Assembly: GCA_002914845.1 (NCBI GenBank)
Contig: JXTC01000023.1
Location: 290,133-354,132 of the forward strand
Direction of reading: 5' to 3'
From: Trema orientale
Lineage: Eukaryota > Streptophyta > Magnoliopsida > Rosales > Cannabaceae
Length of the DNA stretch: 64,000 bases
The first letter of the stretch is position 1, and every line of letters begins with the position of its first letter. Made by a program: the position numbers and the translations under genes. Below, piece after piece: positions 1 through 12,600 of this stretch. Under the pieces are notes generated by a model. That model had not been told where the DNA came from, ran no database searches, and worked only from the letters and a program-made list of their open reading frames with translations.

Positions 1-135
1 ACATGTCGTTTCTTGAACTTAAGAAAACGACATGTCGTTTTGCCCAACGACAGAAACAAAACCCAAGTGTAAACGACATGTCGTTTTTTTTGAAGCTGAA
101 GCAAACGACATGTCGTTTTTCAAAACGACAGAAAC
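1..135. repeat. Array of the palindrome aaacgacatgtcgttt
   Basis: A perfect 16-bp palindrome, aaacgacatgtcgttt, occurs at 25-40, 71-86 and 103-118, and half of a further copy opens the window at 1-11. The related direct motif aacgacagaaac follows at 46-57 and 124-135. Centre spacings are about 30, 46 and 32 bp. The array probably continues upstream of the window. It may be a subterminal repeat of a transposon or a short satellite; the sequence alone does not decide. Confidence 0.8.
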
Positions 136-359
136 GAACAACGAAATCTTTTGACTGTTTATACAACCTTCAGCCGGGTCTTTTGACTCGGTTTCGACCT
201 GACTGGTTTTCAGCCCTCCGGACACCGATTTTAACGTTTGAAATCATAGAATTGTTAGAAAATCAGTTACCTAATGACTTCTAACCTTGGTTTTCATCAA
301 AAAATTCCCAAAAAGAAACTTGCAATTTGAAAAAATTTTCGGGTATTTTTTTTCAGAAA

Positions 360-985
360 ACGTAACTCAACAAGGCAGAGGTATTTGAACCTGCTCTGAT
401 ACCAAATGAAAGTAAAACAATGATCTAAACATGTTTCTAATATCATTGAAACATATAAACAATAAAATTGTCTAACCTCCAGCCATTGAAAACAGAGAAA
501 AATCGCGGAAAAGTCATTGCTCTGTTTCTCACACTTGCTCATTGTCAGTGATGGTGTATATCTCTAAAAGTAATAAGTAGTGAGAGGACCCAAATGCTAT
601 TTATAGAGGTTCTCCATCAAAAACCTCTGAATACCAGTTTCATACCACCCTTGCTGCAACAATGGCCATCATAGCCATTTACTGCTTGTACCGTTGCACC
701 ATTATAATACTAACGTTAAAAAACGTTACATTAACGTTAAAAAACGTTACAGATATATCATAGGGGTATCACATAATATCGTTATCTGAATAGTTTGTTC
801 AACAGGACCAACGATATCAACTTGTGTGTCAAAATAGTTACATATGAACCTTGCTCTGATATCACTTGTTGGACTATGGGTTCTTACTTAAAAGGATTAA
901 GAGGAGTAGCTCAAACCCTTATAAACCCAATAACTTCCCCATGTTTAACCAATGTGGGATTTTTAGTTCACACACCGAACAAGAA
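360..985 (-). mobile_element. TRIM/Copia-like LTR retrotransposon fossil
   Basis: On the minus strand a tRNA-Met-type primer-binding sequence (TGGTATCAGAGC-like) is seen at about 391-407. A second, diverged one at 851-862 lies directly next to a short LTR-like block, 867-981, which begins TG and ends CA. An LTR of about 115 bp is in the range of TRIM (miniature terminal-repeat) elements. No coding domain is present. The element is a broken fossil of uncertain age; two related remnants may be joined here. Confidence 0.5.
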
Positions 986-1870
986 TTGCTTTTACAAACC
1001 TAATTCTATTGTCATCCTATTAGTTTCCATAAAATTATTATTATAAAATATAAACAATAGTTTCACAAATTCTTAAATGCTCCTTTTCAACAACACAATA
1101 GTTTTATAAATCTAATTTACCAAATGAGAAGTTTTTTTTTTTTTTTTTTGTTAATGTTGCTTCTGCTCATAACACAACTATAATGGGGCTATAATACAAT
1201 ACAACGATACCCAAATGGTAATCAAGGTCCAATTTGTTTCATTTAAATAAGGAAAAAGAGAAAAAGAAAAAGAAAAAAACCTTTAGCAAAATGGTTGTTG
1301 TTGACATTTTATCATAATAGATGTCTTTTTATTTTTATTTTTTATATATGAAAGTTAAATGGCCGAATATATTAATTAATATATGAAATATAGAAAGTTA
1401 CATAGTATAAAAGTTGGATGCACAATATCAGTTAATGTATCTAATATATAAACTAATTTACTTAATATGAAAACTACTGTATATATTCATATATAAATTG
1501 AATCCATTATACGAGTTAATAATATATTGCCATTTTCAATCTTCTAATACCAATACAATAAAAATAGCTATAAAATTAATGAAAAGTGGATAGAAAACTG
1601 GAGGAGCAACGTGAAACCTGATGACCAAAGATAAAAAGGGTTCGATTTTGATAAGAAGAAAAAGTGAACGGATTAGTGGAATGCTGGAGGGTAGGAGAGT
1701 TAGGTTGTTGTCGATTTAACACAAGGTAAGAGTAGCTGCCGAGGTGGATGGTGCCCATCACCGTCAGATTTTCGAATGTTAAAATATATAGATGTGGGAT
1801 TATGGCTATGGGTGGCTGGGTGCTATGGGTAAGGGTAATAAACCTAAGATTTATGCTCCTTAAAAAGAAG
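986..1870. other. AT-rich intergenic stretch
   Basis: AT-rich sequence with poly(T) and poly(A) tracts and no reading frame resembling a known protein. The open frame on the minus strand at 1576-1908 has no recognisable domain and runs into the MITE at its right, so it is not called. Confidence 0.6.
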
Positions 1871-1872
1871 GG

Positions 1873-2042
1873 GATGACTACGGTAGTAGTGTCCTTACGT
1901 AGGGTCATGCCTTAATTATCGTTGGATGGAAATCTGTTGAGAATAACGAGAATCTGTGGAGAATCTATTTATATACAGATTCCCATCCAACGGTGAATAG
2001 ACATGGCCCTATATAGGGGCGTCCCTACTGTAGACGCGCCCA
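1873..2042. mobile_element. MITE, family A copy 1
   Basis: A foldback element of about 170 bp. Its ends, ggggatgactacggtagtag and (reverse complement of the right end) gggcgcgtctacagtaggga, are imperfect terminal inverted repeats, and an inner inverted pair (gttggatggaaatctg with cagattcccatccaac) extends the hairpin. A second copy at 48286-48457 is clearly the same family. Direct repeats at the ends are short (about aagaa). There is no coding capacity; a DNA transposon or Mutator-like origin is an inference. Confidence 0.75.
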
Positions 2043-2646
2043 AGAACTAAAAAGAATAAAAAATCAAGAAAATTCTCCCCTTTCCACGTCCGCGGATGAA
2101 CCATATTGCTAAGACAAACCATGAACCAAAATAAAAGAGCCGGCATTCTCGATTTTGCTTCATCTATACCCCTTATATTTTCATTTGCCAAAGTCCAGCG
2201 CGTACAGTGGCCTGCAAAAGCGCGTGGAGCTCTAACATTGATATCCTCAAAAACGGTCCTTTTAATCTATTAATTTTTTTTTCAAAAAATAAAAATAAAA
2301 AATGAATGACTTTCTTATTTTTTTAATTCAATTATTTAATTAATAAATCTGATTCTGTCTCTTTCTTATGTACCCCACTACCTCCATATCCTACCCGCCA
2401 AAACCCCACCTCTGTTTTGGACCTCCTTGGGAAATTTCTCGTCTCGGTTTTTGATTCTCAAACCATTTTCTCTTTATCTATCTGGGTTTTTGTTAAAAAG
2501 AAAAAGAAGAAGAAGAATAAGGTGTTATTATTGAAAAAAGAGGAAAAAAAAAAAAAAAAGCTACCAACTTTGCATGAATGAAGATTGAAGAGAGTGAGTG
2601 AGAAAGAGTTGAGGAAGGATTTAGGGAGTTTTGGGTGAAAGTTGAG

Positions 2647-5600
2647 ATGGGTTCTTCAACAAAAGTTGGGATTAATGGTAATTATGATTACTCGTTTAAG
2701 ATACTTTTGATTGGTGATTCTGGTGTTGGCAAGAGTAGTATTTTGCTCAGTTTCATCTCCAACTCTCTTCATGACCTTTCACCCACTATTGGTATTTACT
2801 ATTACTCTTTCTTTTCCCCTTCCTCTTTTTCATTTATATTATAGTACTCTCTTTCATATGTGTATATATATATGTAATGAAAGAAGACCATGCATGGTTG
2901 CATATATACTGTTTGATAGATGGTGTTAATTATATCCATATACATATATGTGAACATATTTTCATGGGGTACAGTAGTCTAATACTATAATTTGCTGAAA
3001 CTGTACCAATTTGCACTTGCTTAAAAAGTAAAATCAAGTAGAACTTTTCAGGTTTTGCAAATGAAAAAGGGATAAGTGGAAAACTAATTGTTATACCAAA
3101 AGAAGACACTTTAATAATTTTCAGTGTAAGATAATTGCATTTTGTTGTAAAAAGAGGGTCCACTCACTAGAGGAATATTTTTTGTTGTTTAGAAATATGC
3201 TTTAGCGTTTTGTCTTCTTTCCTTTATCTCTGATATGGGAGTTCGTGGAAAGGACAAAGCGACTCTGTCTCTTTGCCTCTATAAGCTAATGATTTTTCGT
3301 GTGACATAGATGATTTTGTTCTTGAAAGCTAAATAAAACTATTGCCCCCCCATCAGGGTTTTTAGGTGTGGGATTTTGGTGGGGTGACCTGGTATTAACA
3401 TTGTACATGTAGCCAAACTATGACAACTCTCTTCATTCTCTTAGACATGGTAATAAATTGGCAGATCGTCCTCTATTAGCTACAATATTTATTTCAAAGT
3501 AATATTGTATGAGTTGCAACTTTCCTTATGGTTGTGTCGTGTTTGACATAGATCTTAGTTCGTGCATTTTTCTGGTCTTGTTAGCCAAAAATGGTAATTT
3601 GCCTTAAATTGATTGAGTTTCCCGTTGAGCCATGTTTGTGTTATGACGAGTTGGGGCGTCTTTCCACACTTCTCCTTGACTCGGGTGCCTTAATTTCAAA
3701 GGAACTTTACTTTCAACATGAAATGATGAAAAGATATTCTCAAATAGTTTTTTTTTTGCTATAGTAGTAGTTTCTGATAAGTGTTTATGCTGTATTGATT
3801 AGTCATCTTTGTAACCCTTCAAAGAACTTTATACCAACCAGTCTTGAAATCAAAAGAACAGTCACACGATTCAATGAATCAATAAAAAGTACTAACAATC
3901 AAGAACATGTATAGTGTTTCAACACAATTGCTTGTGCCTGCATCCACTGGAGCAGCCTTTATGGCTGAGTCAATCTTATTAGGAAATCACAGTTTAGTGT
4001 AAAAGAGCTCAGAAACATAACACACTCAGAAAAACCCCTTTATTTCCAAGGAAAATGTCACTCTTAAACCTGTGTACCACTCTCTCAAGTATTCTAAATA
4101 TCTCTCTATTACAGAGTCCCACGTCCCTGCTTTAGACTCTGCTAGCATCTCTATAAAACCAGACTTCTCCAGCTAACATAATGGTCATAACGAATTAACA
4201 GACTCCTAAATTCGTGGCTTCCTGAAAATCGAGCTGGGCCAATGAGCTCTTGACACAATGACATGATGAGGCTGTCTTATATCTGAACCAATCTTTACAT
4301 ATGAAATTGAGACTAGTTTCCATGGCTAGAACATATTTTACCCATCTTGTACTTGAAGACTAAGAAGGCAGCAGTTCGAAAGTTGTAGTTGCTTTCATTG
4401 TAAGTCCCTGAGGATGCATTTGTTTCGAACTAAAATGTTTTATGATATTCAGGTGTTGATTTCAAGATCAAGCTGTTATCAGTCGGTGGGAAAAGATTGA
4501 AGCTTACAATTTGGGACACAGGTCAGTAATGGACATGGCTATATGCTATGATAACATCTAATTGAGGATCTTTACCAAAGAATTTTCCTGTCTTTTGGAT
4601 AAGGATTTTCCTGTCTTTTGGATTTCTCCTTTCTCATTTCCTTTTGTTCAATTGAAATTTCATGTTTTCTATTTTTTCCCCCTTTTAACATGTATTTTGT
4701 ATTTGCAGCGGGACAAGAGAGGTTTGGCACAGTAATAAGCTCTTATTACAGAGGTGCACATGGAATAATTCTTGGTATGCAATTGCAAGTACGCAACTTT
4801 TTTCAGCAAATTTGTACAGACTGATGTCATAGTTTTAAATTGGTTATTAATTGGAATCCTTCTTGTTCTACAATAATTAGTGACCGACCAAGACATTTTC
4901 ACATACATAGACTGATCTTATAGTTTTAAATTGGTTATCAATTGGAATCATTTTTGTTCTGCAATAACCACTGACCGACCAAGACATGTTCACATCAGTT
5001 TACCAATTGATAGTATATCTAAAATGTTTACCACTTGATACTATATCTAAAAACATGAGCTCATGAATTTGTCTTTTCTAGGGTGAAACATAACCCTGAA
5101 GAAAATTTTCTTTTGTTGTTCGTCATATACTATGGAAGTCAAGTAACAGTGTTGAACATTTTAACGATGGTTTGTACAAATACCACAGTGAGTGTGTTTG
5201 TTGTTCGGCCCTAGATCATTCAGCTTATCTTTGTCTTTTGTTGGGAGCTTACTTTATCTTGTTCCCTTGCATAATGTTGAGAAACCCTTTTTTGTATTAA
5301 AGGTTATCTTGTTCCCCTTCTTCATGGTATGCTACAGCACTATACGTTGAAAAATTTTCCCACTGTTTAAAATACTTGGTTTTTTTTTTTTTTTTTTTTT
5401 TTTTAATTTGTTTGCAATCGACTTTATATCTAACCATCCTGACCACACCTTATGAACTTTGGAAAAATAAATCTAGTTTTTATATTTGGATTGTAGTATA
5501 TGACGTCACACGGCGAGAAACCTTCACAAACTTATCAAATACATGGGCAAAGGAGGTAGAGCTCTACTCCACTAACCAGGAGTGTGTCAAAATCCTAGTT

Positions 5601-6951
5601 GGGAACAAAGTTGATAAGGTAAATTATCTGTTTTTCTGTTAAATTATCTGTTTTTCTGTTCTTTCGTACTGTTGGGATATAAATGACATATGCAAAGATA
5701 CAACTTTAGAGCTCATAAGTACATCTGTGTTTCACCAGTATTATATTTTAGCCCAACAAATGGGATTAGTAGTTCGTAATATGTATTTCAAAATATGGTA
5801 CAGTTATATGCTCAGGCTTTCTGTAGTTTGTGTTATACAGTGAGTTTTATGTGCTTTTGATATTTGATCTCGTTTCCATCACATGTAAAACGTTTTTCTA
5901 GGATAAGGAAAGGGCAGTAACTAGAGAAGAGGGGATTGCTCTTGCTCAGGAGCACGAAAGTTTGTTTCTTGAATGTAGTGCTAAAACAAGGGAGAACGTT
6001 CAACAATGCTTTAAAGATTTAGTGCTCAAGGTATATTTTCTCTCTTATATGATCTTATAAAGCTCTCATTTCGCATCCGCAAAATATTTAATAGTTTGTT
6101 AGACCTAGTTTCACTTGGATTATGACGTTTATCATCTTAGTGTAAAATACTGCTCATGATTATGTTCTTAAGAAAGGATGGGTTTTAATGGTTGATACTT
6201 AGGCCTTATTCAAAGCATATTGAATTTGTTTACCTCTCCTCCTTGTCAAAACCAGCCAGTTCCCAATGGCTGATAACTATACAACATATTAAAGATGTGT
6301 TTTGTAATCCTGAAAACAGATAACTTTTAATGTGAACTGCTTGCTTGTCGTGGAGTGGTCCTTTCGACTTTTCTCATAAGCAACGTATTTAACTATCCAA
6401 ATCCTAGCACAAAAACAAAGGTATTACCACCCAAGGTGTTAAAACAATTTTTCTTTTAGTGTGTGGTCAGAGGGAGAAACGGAAGAAAGGAGAGGATTAA
6501 TGGATAAAAAGATCATTGTTTGGTAGGAATGACTAGACTACGGATTTCAAATCATCAGTTTGAGTCAATTTTTTGTTCTTCTATATTGGACAGATAATCT
6601 CCTGGACTGCCCCTTCCTTTCCACTTTTCATAACCTAGGGAGGAGCCAATTTTCCTTCCCTTGGTTATATACCTCTCATTCCTTCCTACCATATGTGTAC
6701 CATACAACCAGGAGTTTGATGTCTTCTTTATGTGATATGGTTGGCAACTAAATTATAGTCAACGCCGCCTTGTCATCTCTTACATCTTGTTCGGATGTAA
6801 AAATGTGACACCTAACCAAGTTTGATTTACTTTACAGATACTGGAAGTCCCAAGTTTACTGGAAAATGGATCCACAGTAGTGAAGAGACAAACAATGAAG
6901 CAGAAGCAAGTACACCATTCATCTCGTGGCAGCGGTTGTTGCCTTAACTAA
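2647..6951 (+). CDS. RABC2: Rab18-type small GTPase (RABC subfamily)
   Basis: Ras-like GTPase of the plant RABC (Rab18) group, which cycles between GTP and GDP forms on membranes. Exons 2647-2791, 4453-4521, 4709-4774, 5497-5618, 5902-6030 and 6838-6951 join in frame to 214 residues, normal for the family. Visible motifs: P-loop GDSGVGKS (23-30), switch I PTIGVDF (46-52), WDTAGQ (69-74), NKVD (130-133) and SAK (160-162). The C-terminus is CCLN, a double-cysteine end fitting geranylgeranylation. The ATG at 2647 is chosen because residues from there match RABC2 proteins; the codon at 2635 is GTG. The purine-rich leader at 2490-2640 is probably 5' UTR. The short stretch VYDVTRRETF (94-103) is typical of RABC. 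Confident for Rab, slightly less for the subgroup number. Confidence 0.93.
4818..4999 (+). repeat. 91-bp tandem duplication in RABC intron 3
   Basis: Two direct copies, 4818-4908 and 4909-4999, share a core of about 90 bp containing gttttaaattggttat and tgaccgaccaagacat. They differ by about a dozen bases, so the duplication is not recent. It lies wholly in the intron. Confidence 0.8.
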
Positions 6952-7384
6952 ATTGTTGCAGCAACGCATAAATATAAAAGTAGACCTCATAGAATCGAGT
7001 ACAAGATATTTCTAAAAGTGGCAAAATTGGCTATTGGGGTGGGAAGAAAATCTTCTATTCTTCGCAGTGAGCCAGTCCAGATGACTGTTCTTCGAAAAGC
7101 TCTCAGGAGAAGTTTTCACTACTTCCATTACAGTTTTGGTGCAATTTGGGTTTAGTCACGTTTGTAGTCTGTACATATCTGTTTCCTTGTTATACATATA
7201 GTCCATAGGTGTTTAAAGCGAGTTATTTATTTTACTTGTGGACATATGGGAAATTACAGAATTAATGGAGTGAATAAACCAATACAGTAATGATTCTATA
7301 TCCATTAAATGTCTGTCTCTGTATTCACATGAGATGTACAGCCATTGTGTAATGCAAGAAATGGTTTTAATGATCAAAGCCAGA

Positions 7385-7545
7385 CTTTCCTCTAGGGACG
7401 TCAATTTCACCGAACGGGGCGGATTTTCACCGTTATAAACAGTGCGGGGCATGGGGTGGAGATTCTCCGATTAATATTTTATGGGGCGGGACGGGCTTGG
7501 GATTGATTGCCCCGCTCTGACCCGCCCCCGATTGTGTATAAATTA
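7385..7545. repeat. GC-rich repeat remnant downstream of RABC
   Basis: A sudden GC-rich block with runs such as ggggcggga and cccgcccccg inside AT-rich DNA, just beyond the RABC 3' end. Similar G/C-run blocks are common in plant dispersed repeats. Family, borders and target duplications cannot be fixed from this copy alone. Confidence 0.35.
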
Positions 7546-7559
7546 TTTTTTAAATTTAT

Positions 7560-9600
7560 TTTTATATATACTAATAATTCAACTTTAAATTCCCAAAAAA
7601 AAAACCTAATAATATATATAGTCATATACTAATGCAATTAGGGTTCATAATATACCGCACTCAGTTTTTTATAATATTTGTTATCCTTTCTCTCTCTGCC
7701 TTTTGCGTTCATTCTAGAGTTTTTGATGGATTTAACTTCAAATTTTTTTTTTTGATGTATTTAGACTTCTAAAAATTTGGGCTAACCATTGACATCCATA
7801 TTTTTCTCTATGTTTTTCTCTTTCAGGCATGTTTACTAACCGGATAAAAAAAGGAAATTTTTCTCTCTCATATATTTATATACTAATTAATTATACACGA
7901 AAAGAAATTCTCATCTTCCTCACTTATCTCTTTCCACTCAACTCCTTAATGTGGCCTTAGAATAGTGCTTTACAAGTCAATAGTAAGTCGAAACTGCTTA
8001 TATGCTGTTTTAAAAGCATGGAAGCAATATTATCACAAGAAGTACCCCTTATATCATTTAAAAACACCCTTTTGTTTTATTTAATATAAAAATGTCAACT
8101 AAATTTAGGAATTCTCTTCTCCAAAGTTGATAAGAAACTCGAACAAAAATATTTGTATTCATTGACCGTTTCTATTTTGAATGTTTTCCATTTTCCGTAC
8201 ATCCCTCCCTATGTCTATTTAATGGTATTTCACAGACACTTTTGAATATATAGAGATAGTATCATTTTTATACTTGTATTTAGAAACTTTGTTTGGTTTA
8301 TACAATCTGTTTTGGTTATTATCGATATTGACCCTTAGATTTAATATTTGTTACAAATTTATACTCTAACACTAATTTAGAGCAGTTAATTTACCAACAT
8401 GATTTATTAAATTTATTCTCGGATCAGTTTTTATATGGTTTATGTTCAATTTTTTAAATGACAACTTAGTAAATCAACTATTCTAAATTGGTGTCAGAGT
8501 ATAAATTTATAACAGATTTCAAATCTAAAGGTCAATGTTGATAATAACCAAAACATAAGATATAATTTGAACAAAGTGTCAAAATACAAAATATAAAGTG
8601 ATAATATTACGAATCTATATTTATAGCGTACATTTGGTTAAGTCGGAACCAAAAAAATATATAAATATGACAGAATAACTAACTGTTAAAAAATCACACT
8701 ATTCCTTCAACTAAAAAAAAATAAAATCATTCCCTATTAGTTTTTTTTGGTAATAAAAAGACGGATGAGATCCCGATAATGGGTCACTTCTCAGAACCAC
8801 CCTATTCGGTTGGGCATCCAAGGTCTTAGACTTTACCCTTTCTAAATTAAAAAAAGCCTTAAGGTAGAACGCATTGCTAAATAATATTTACTAAAATAAT
8901 TACCTATCAGTTAATATACTTTAACCTTACCGTACAATTAATATTTATTTGATCCAAATAATTAATATTCATTTGATGAAATTAGAATCAAACAATATTT
9001 TAATATGACAGAATTATTTGTATTAACGTTATTCAATATTAGTGTATACCATTCACACCACTGAGCATACCATACAATTAACGTGTATGGAGTTCTTATC
9101 ATGGGGTTTAAAATTGTCATTTGCCAGTATTTTAAGGTATGTTCAAAGGCATAATCTTCTGCCGGATTGATTGGAAAACTATATAACATTAATGCTCATT
9201 CATAGCATGCTCCAATTGCATTGCTGATCTCCGAAGTCTCCAAATGTCTTCTAATTTTTATCACATTACTTTGATTGGTATGTATAGTGGACAAGAGGGT
9301 CCTCCAATATTTCCAACTGGGATGTCAAAGACACACAAAAAACAGCTAATACCAGTAAAATGTATGGGACAGAGTCAACCATAGATATCCTTAATTTAAT
9401 TAGTTGATTAAACCAAGGTCACAACTTAAAAGAATATCCTCAATATTGTATTATCATCTGCCTGCCGGCATGGTTTTCTAGAATTATATACATAGCCCTT
9501 TTTATGACTTGGTTAATAATACTAATTAGTACTGCTAATTTTTTGTTGTTTTTCTCTTTCAAGTGTCTTCGTTTTTGAGTTCACATACTTAGGAAGTTTC
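7560..9600. other. Intergenic, AT-rich, no gene seen
   Basis: No supported gene. Two segments near 8330-8420 and 8455-8545 look like partial inverted copies of each other (e.g. accctt/agatttaatatttgttacaaatttat against ataaatttataacagatttcaaatctaa), possibly a decayed foldback element. Confidence 0.4.
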
Positions 9601-9610
9601 ACCCTTGTTA

Positions 9611-9618
9611 TATATAAA
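9611..9618 (+). promoter_or_regulatory. TATA box of first SKS gene
   Basis: tatataaa lies 64 bp upstream of the ATG at 9682, leaving a leader of roughly 35-45 bases. The position fits a plant core promoter. Confidence 0.6.
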
Positions 9619-9681
9619 AGTGCATACACAAGCTCCTTATCTCTATCCATTTTCAGTACATTATCTCTTTCAAGCCCTGTA

Positions 9682-12600
9682 ATGGCTTCAATTGGGTCTA
9701 CTAATGGCCTAAATTTGATCACATTTTCAGCTTTGTTTATAACAGCTCTTTTTGCTGGAGCTAAAGCTATAGACATTTTTCTAGAATGGCATGTTGCCTT
9801 TGATACCACTATCAGGCCTGTGTTCGTAGATCAACCTGTATGAACCTCTAAAAATCCATATTCTTGTTCTCCCTCTCTCTCTCCCTCTCTCTCTCTCTAA
9901 TTTATTTATTCATATGCTTTTTTTCTTATACTCACGAGATATTGATATTGGTATATTAATCAAACAGGTCATTACTATTAATGGCATGTTCCCTGGACCC
10001 CTTATCAATGCCACCACCAATGATTTTATCCACGTTAATGTCTTCAACAACATGGATGAACCACTCCTCTTCACTTGGTACGTATACAATGACTATACTT
10101 TTTTTTTTTTGGAGAAATGGCATGCGACGACTTAAGCACCACTTTCCTAATCATATAACTAATTATTAGGAGTATTAATTAATCTGTAATATGTGGTGTT
10201 GAATTCTTTGGCTAAATGAATTAAAGTAGAATAATACTACGTCGTGTATCACTACCTATAGTGAGATTACATAGTGTGAACTCATTTGGAACTCGAAGGG
10301 TAGTGTTATGCATCATCACTTATATATTTTAACCAATTCTATTATTCACATGTCAAATTAATCTGATATCTACGATGATGAGTTACTTTCAACGACGAAC
10401 GTAATTTTACACACAATTCTAACCAATTTCCAAAACCAACGACCAACTCCAGTACCATATACTTCCGAGACCGAATTTACAACTCTCCACAACATTTTAC
10501 AGATATTAGTTTATTATTTATCCAGTGTACATATTTGTATGTCAACTCTAAGATCTACACATTTTCATAGAGATCTATGTTAACTCGATGAACTGTTATT
10601 GGTTGAAAAACTAGTAGTGAGCGCATAATTTGTAACAAATTTTATTTTATTTTTTTAAAAGGAACTTAACAAAGAAAATTGGCGCAGGAATGGCATCCAA
10701 CAAAGGCTAAACTCATGGCAAGATGGGGTATCAGGCACAAACTGCGCAATAAAGCCCGGCACCAACTGGACATATGTGTTCCAAACCAAGGACCAGATAG
10801 GCAGCTTCTTCTACTTCCCTTCAATCAACTACCACAAGGCCGCCGGCGGCTTTGGGCCCATTCGGATCAACAACCGCAACGTCATTGCCGTCCCTTTCCC
10901 TAAACCCGAAGCCGAATTCGACCTCCTCATTGGTGATTGGAACTTCGACCACTACAAGGTTGTCTGTCATCACTACGTACTAACAACAACAAGAATCTTA
11001 AGATCAATCTTTTTCTCGATTCATAATTTGAATGATGTGGCTTTGTGGTGTAGAAAAAGCACGTATTATTTATGATGGTTCAAATAAAATAAAATAAGGT
11101 AACATGGAATATTTATCCTAAGTCTAAAACTCATTATGCAACTGGAACAGTGGACTCGCTCGGCGTTACAGCAGGAACCCGTTGCTTATCAAAGTCTTCC
11201 CGATATCATTTTGATGAATGGCAAAGGTCCTTATGGGCACCAAATGACAAAGGTCCACGAAAGCTTTACTGTTACACAAGGTACGTACGTTCTTTTTTAT
11301 GTTATGCTTAACATCACACATTAATAAAGTGTGGAGCTCGTATATAAATTTTTGGTGACCATCGAACATGTAGTCTAGTGGCAGCGCTGTTATCGTGGGT
11401 GTTGGAGGTCGCGGGTTCGAACTGGGTGATTCTTTCGGGAGTCTTAAATGTGAGGGTACCTACCTGCCAGCCCATGCCCCTGGCCTCTGCCCCAGGGTGC
11501 CGTTCTCGCTAGTTGTTCGGATAGGGTTCAGGTGACTCACTCCACCACCCAGTGGTGGCGACCTAGTTGAAAGGGTCTTGGGGAACATTCCTAAACGGGG
11601 TTGGAGCTCCCATGGTCACGCCCAAAGAAGTTGCCACGCTGGTCGCCCCCTCCTTCCCTATACTTTATCAAAAAAAAAATTTTTGGTGGTAGTGTGGTGC
11701 TAAACAATAATTGTGTCTCGGAGCAATTTTCTTACAAATTGATCTATGTATTACTACTAGTGGATGCTGATGACAATTCCTGATAAATGAATTTCTCCAC
11801 TTTCTACTATTAAATGGTCTACATTTCAAAGCGTGATTTTGACTTACAGGCCTACACCAAATTAATGGTATTGATAGTAAATATGTGGCACTATACCGAT
11901 GAATGTTCTTTTTTTTTTTTTTTTTAAGGTACTAGGGCAATAGGAAGACCAATATTTTCTATTTTCTCAAATCTTAATGATGTGTTTGGTTTGTCAAATA
12001 GGGAAGACTTACAGGTTCAGGATTTCAAATGTGGGGTCAGCACTCAGCTTCAATTTCAGGATTCAGAACCATCAACTCGTGTTGGTTGAGACTGAAGGAT
12101 CTTACACCAATCAAACGACGTTGGATTCTCTGGATGTTCACGTGGGTCAATCCTACTCGGTTCTTGTTACAGCCAATCAAAATGAGGCTGATTACTACAT
12201 TGTGGCGAGTCCCAAATTGGTTAATACCACTGAATTTAGTAGCATTGTGGGTATTGGAGTGCTACATTATTCCAATTCAGTTAGTTCAGTTAGTGGGCCT
12301 CTGCCTGATGGGCCTGACCCATTTGATCTCGAGTTCTCAGTGAATCAAGCCAAGTCCATTAGGTACAAATGCTGACCTCTTTTTTATTTATTTGTTTATT
12401 TTTAATTTTTTATTTTGCTGAACAAACTCAAGGACAACATTCTGGAAACTTTGATGACTGATGAGTTAGAATTTTCAAGACGGTATTCTGAGGCTTGGTG
12501 TCCCGATAATAATGGCATTTGCAAGGATTATTTTAATATCAGAGAATTTTAGGCTCGCAGTAATTTCTTAGAAGAAGTCATAGTTTATTTGCTTTTGAAA

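Noticed and set aside
1576-1908. 110-codon minus frame
   Set aside because: No domain; it ends in a MITE and its composition is low-complexity.
11371-11440. Possible tRNA gene (box A and box B)
   Set aside because: The boxes belong to a SINE with poly(A) and target duplication; no cloverleaf with an acceptor stem could be drawn.
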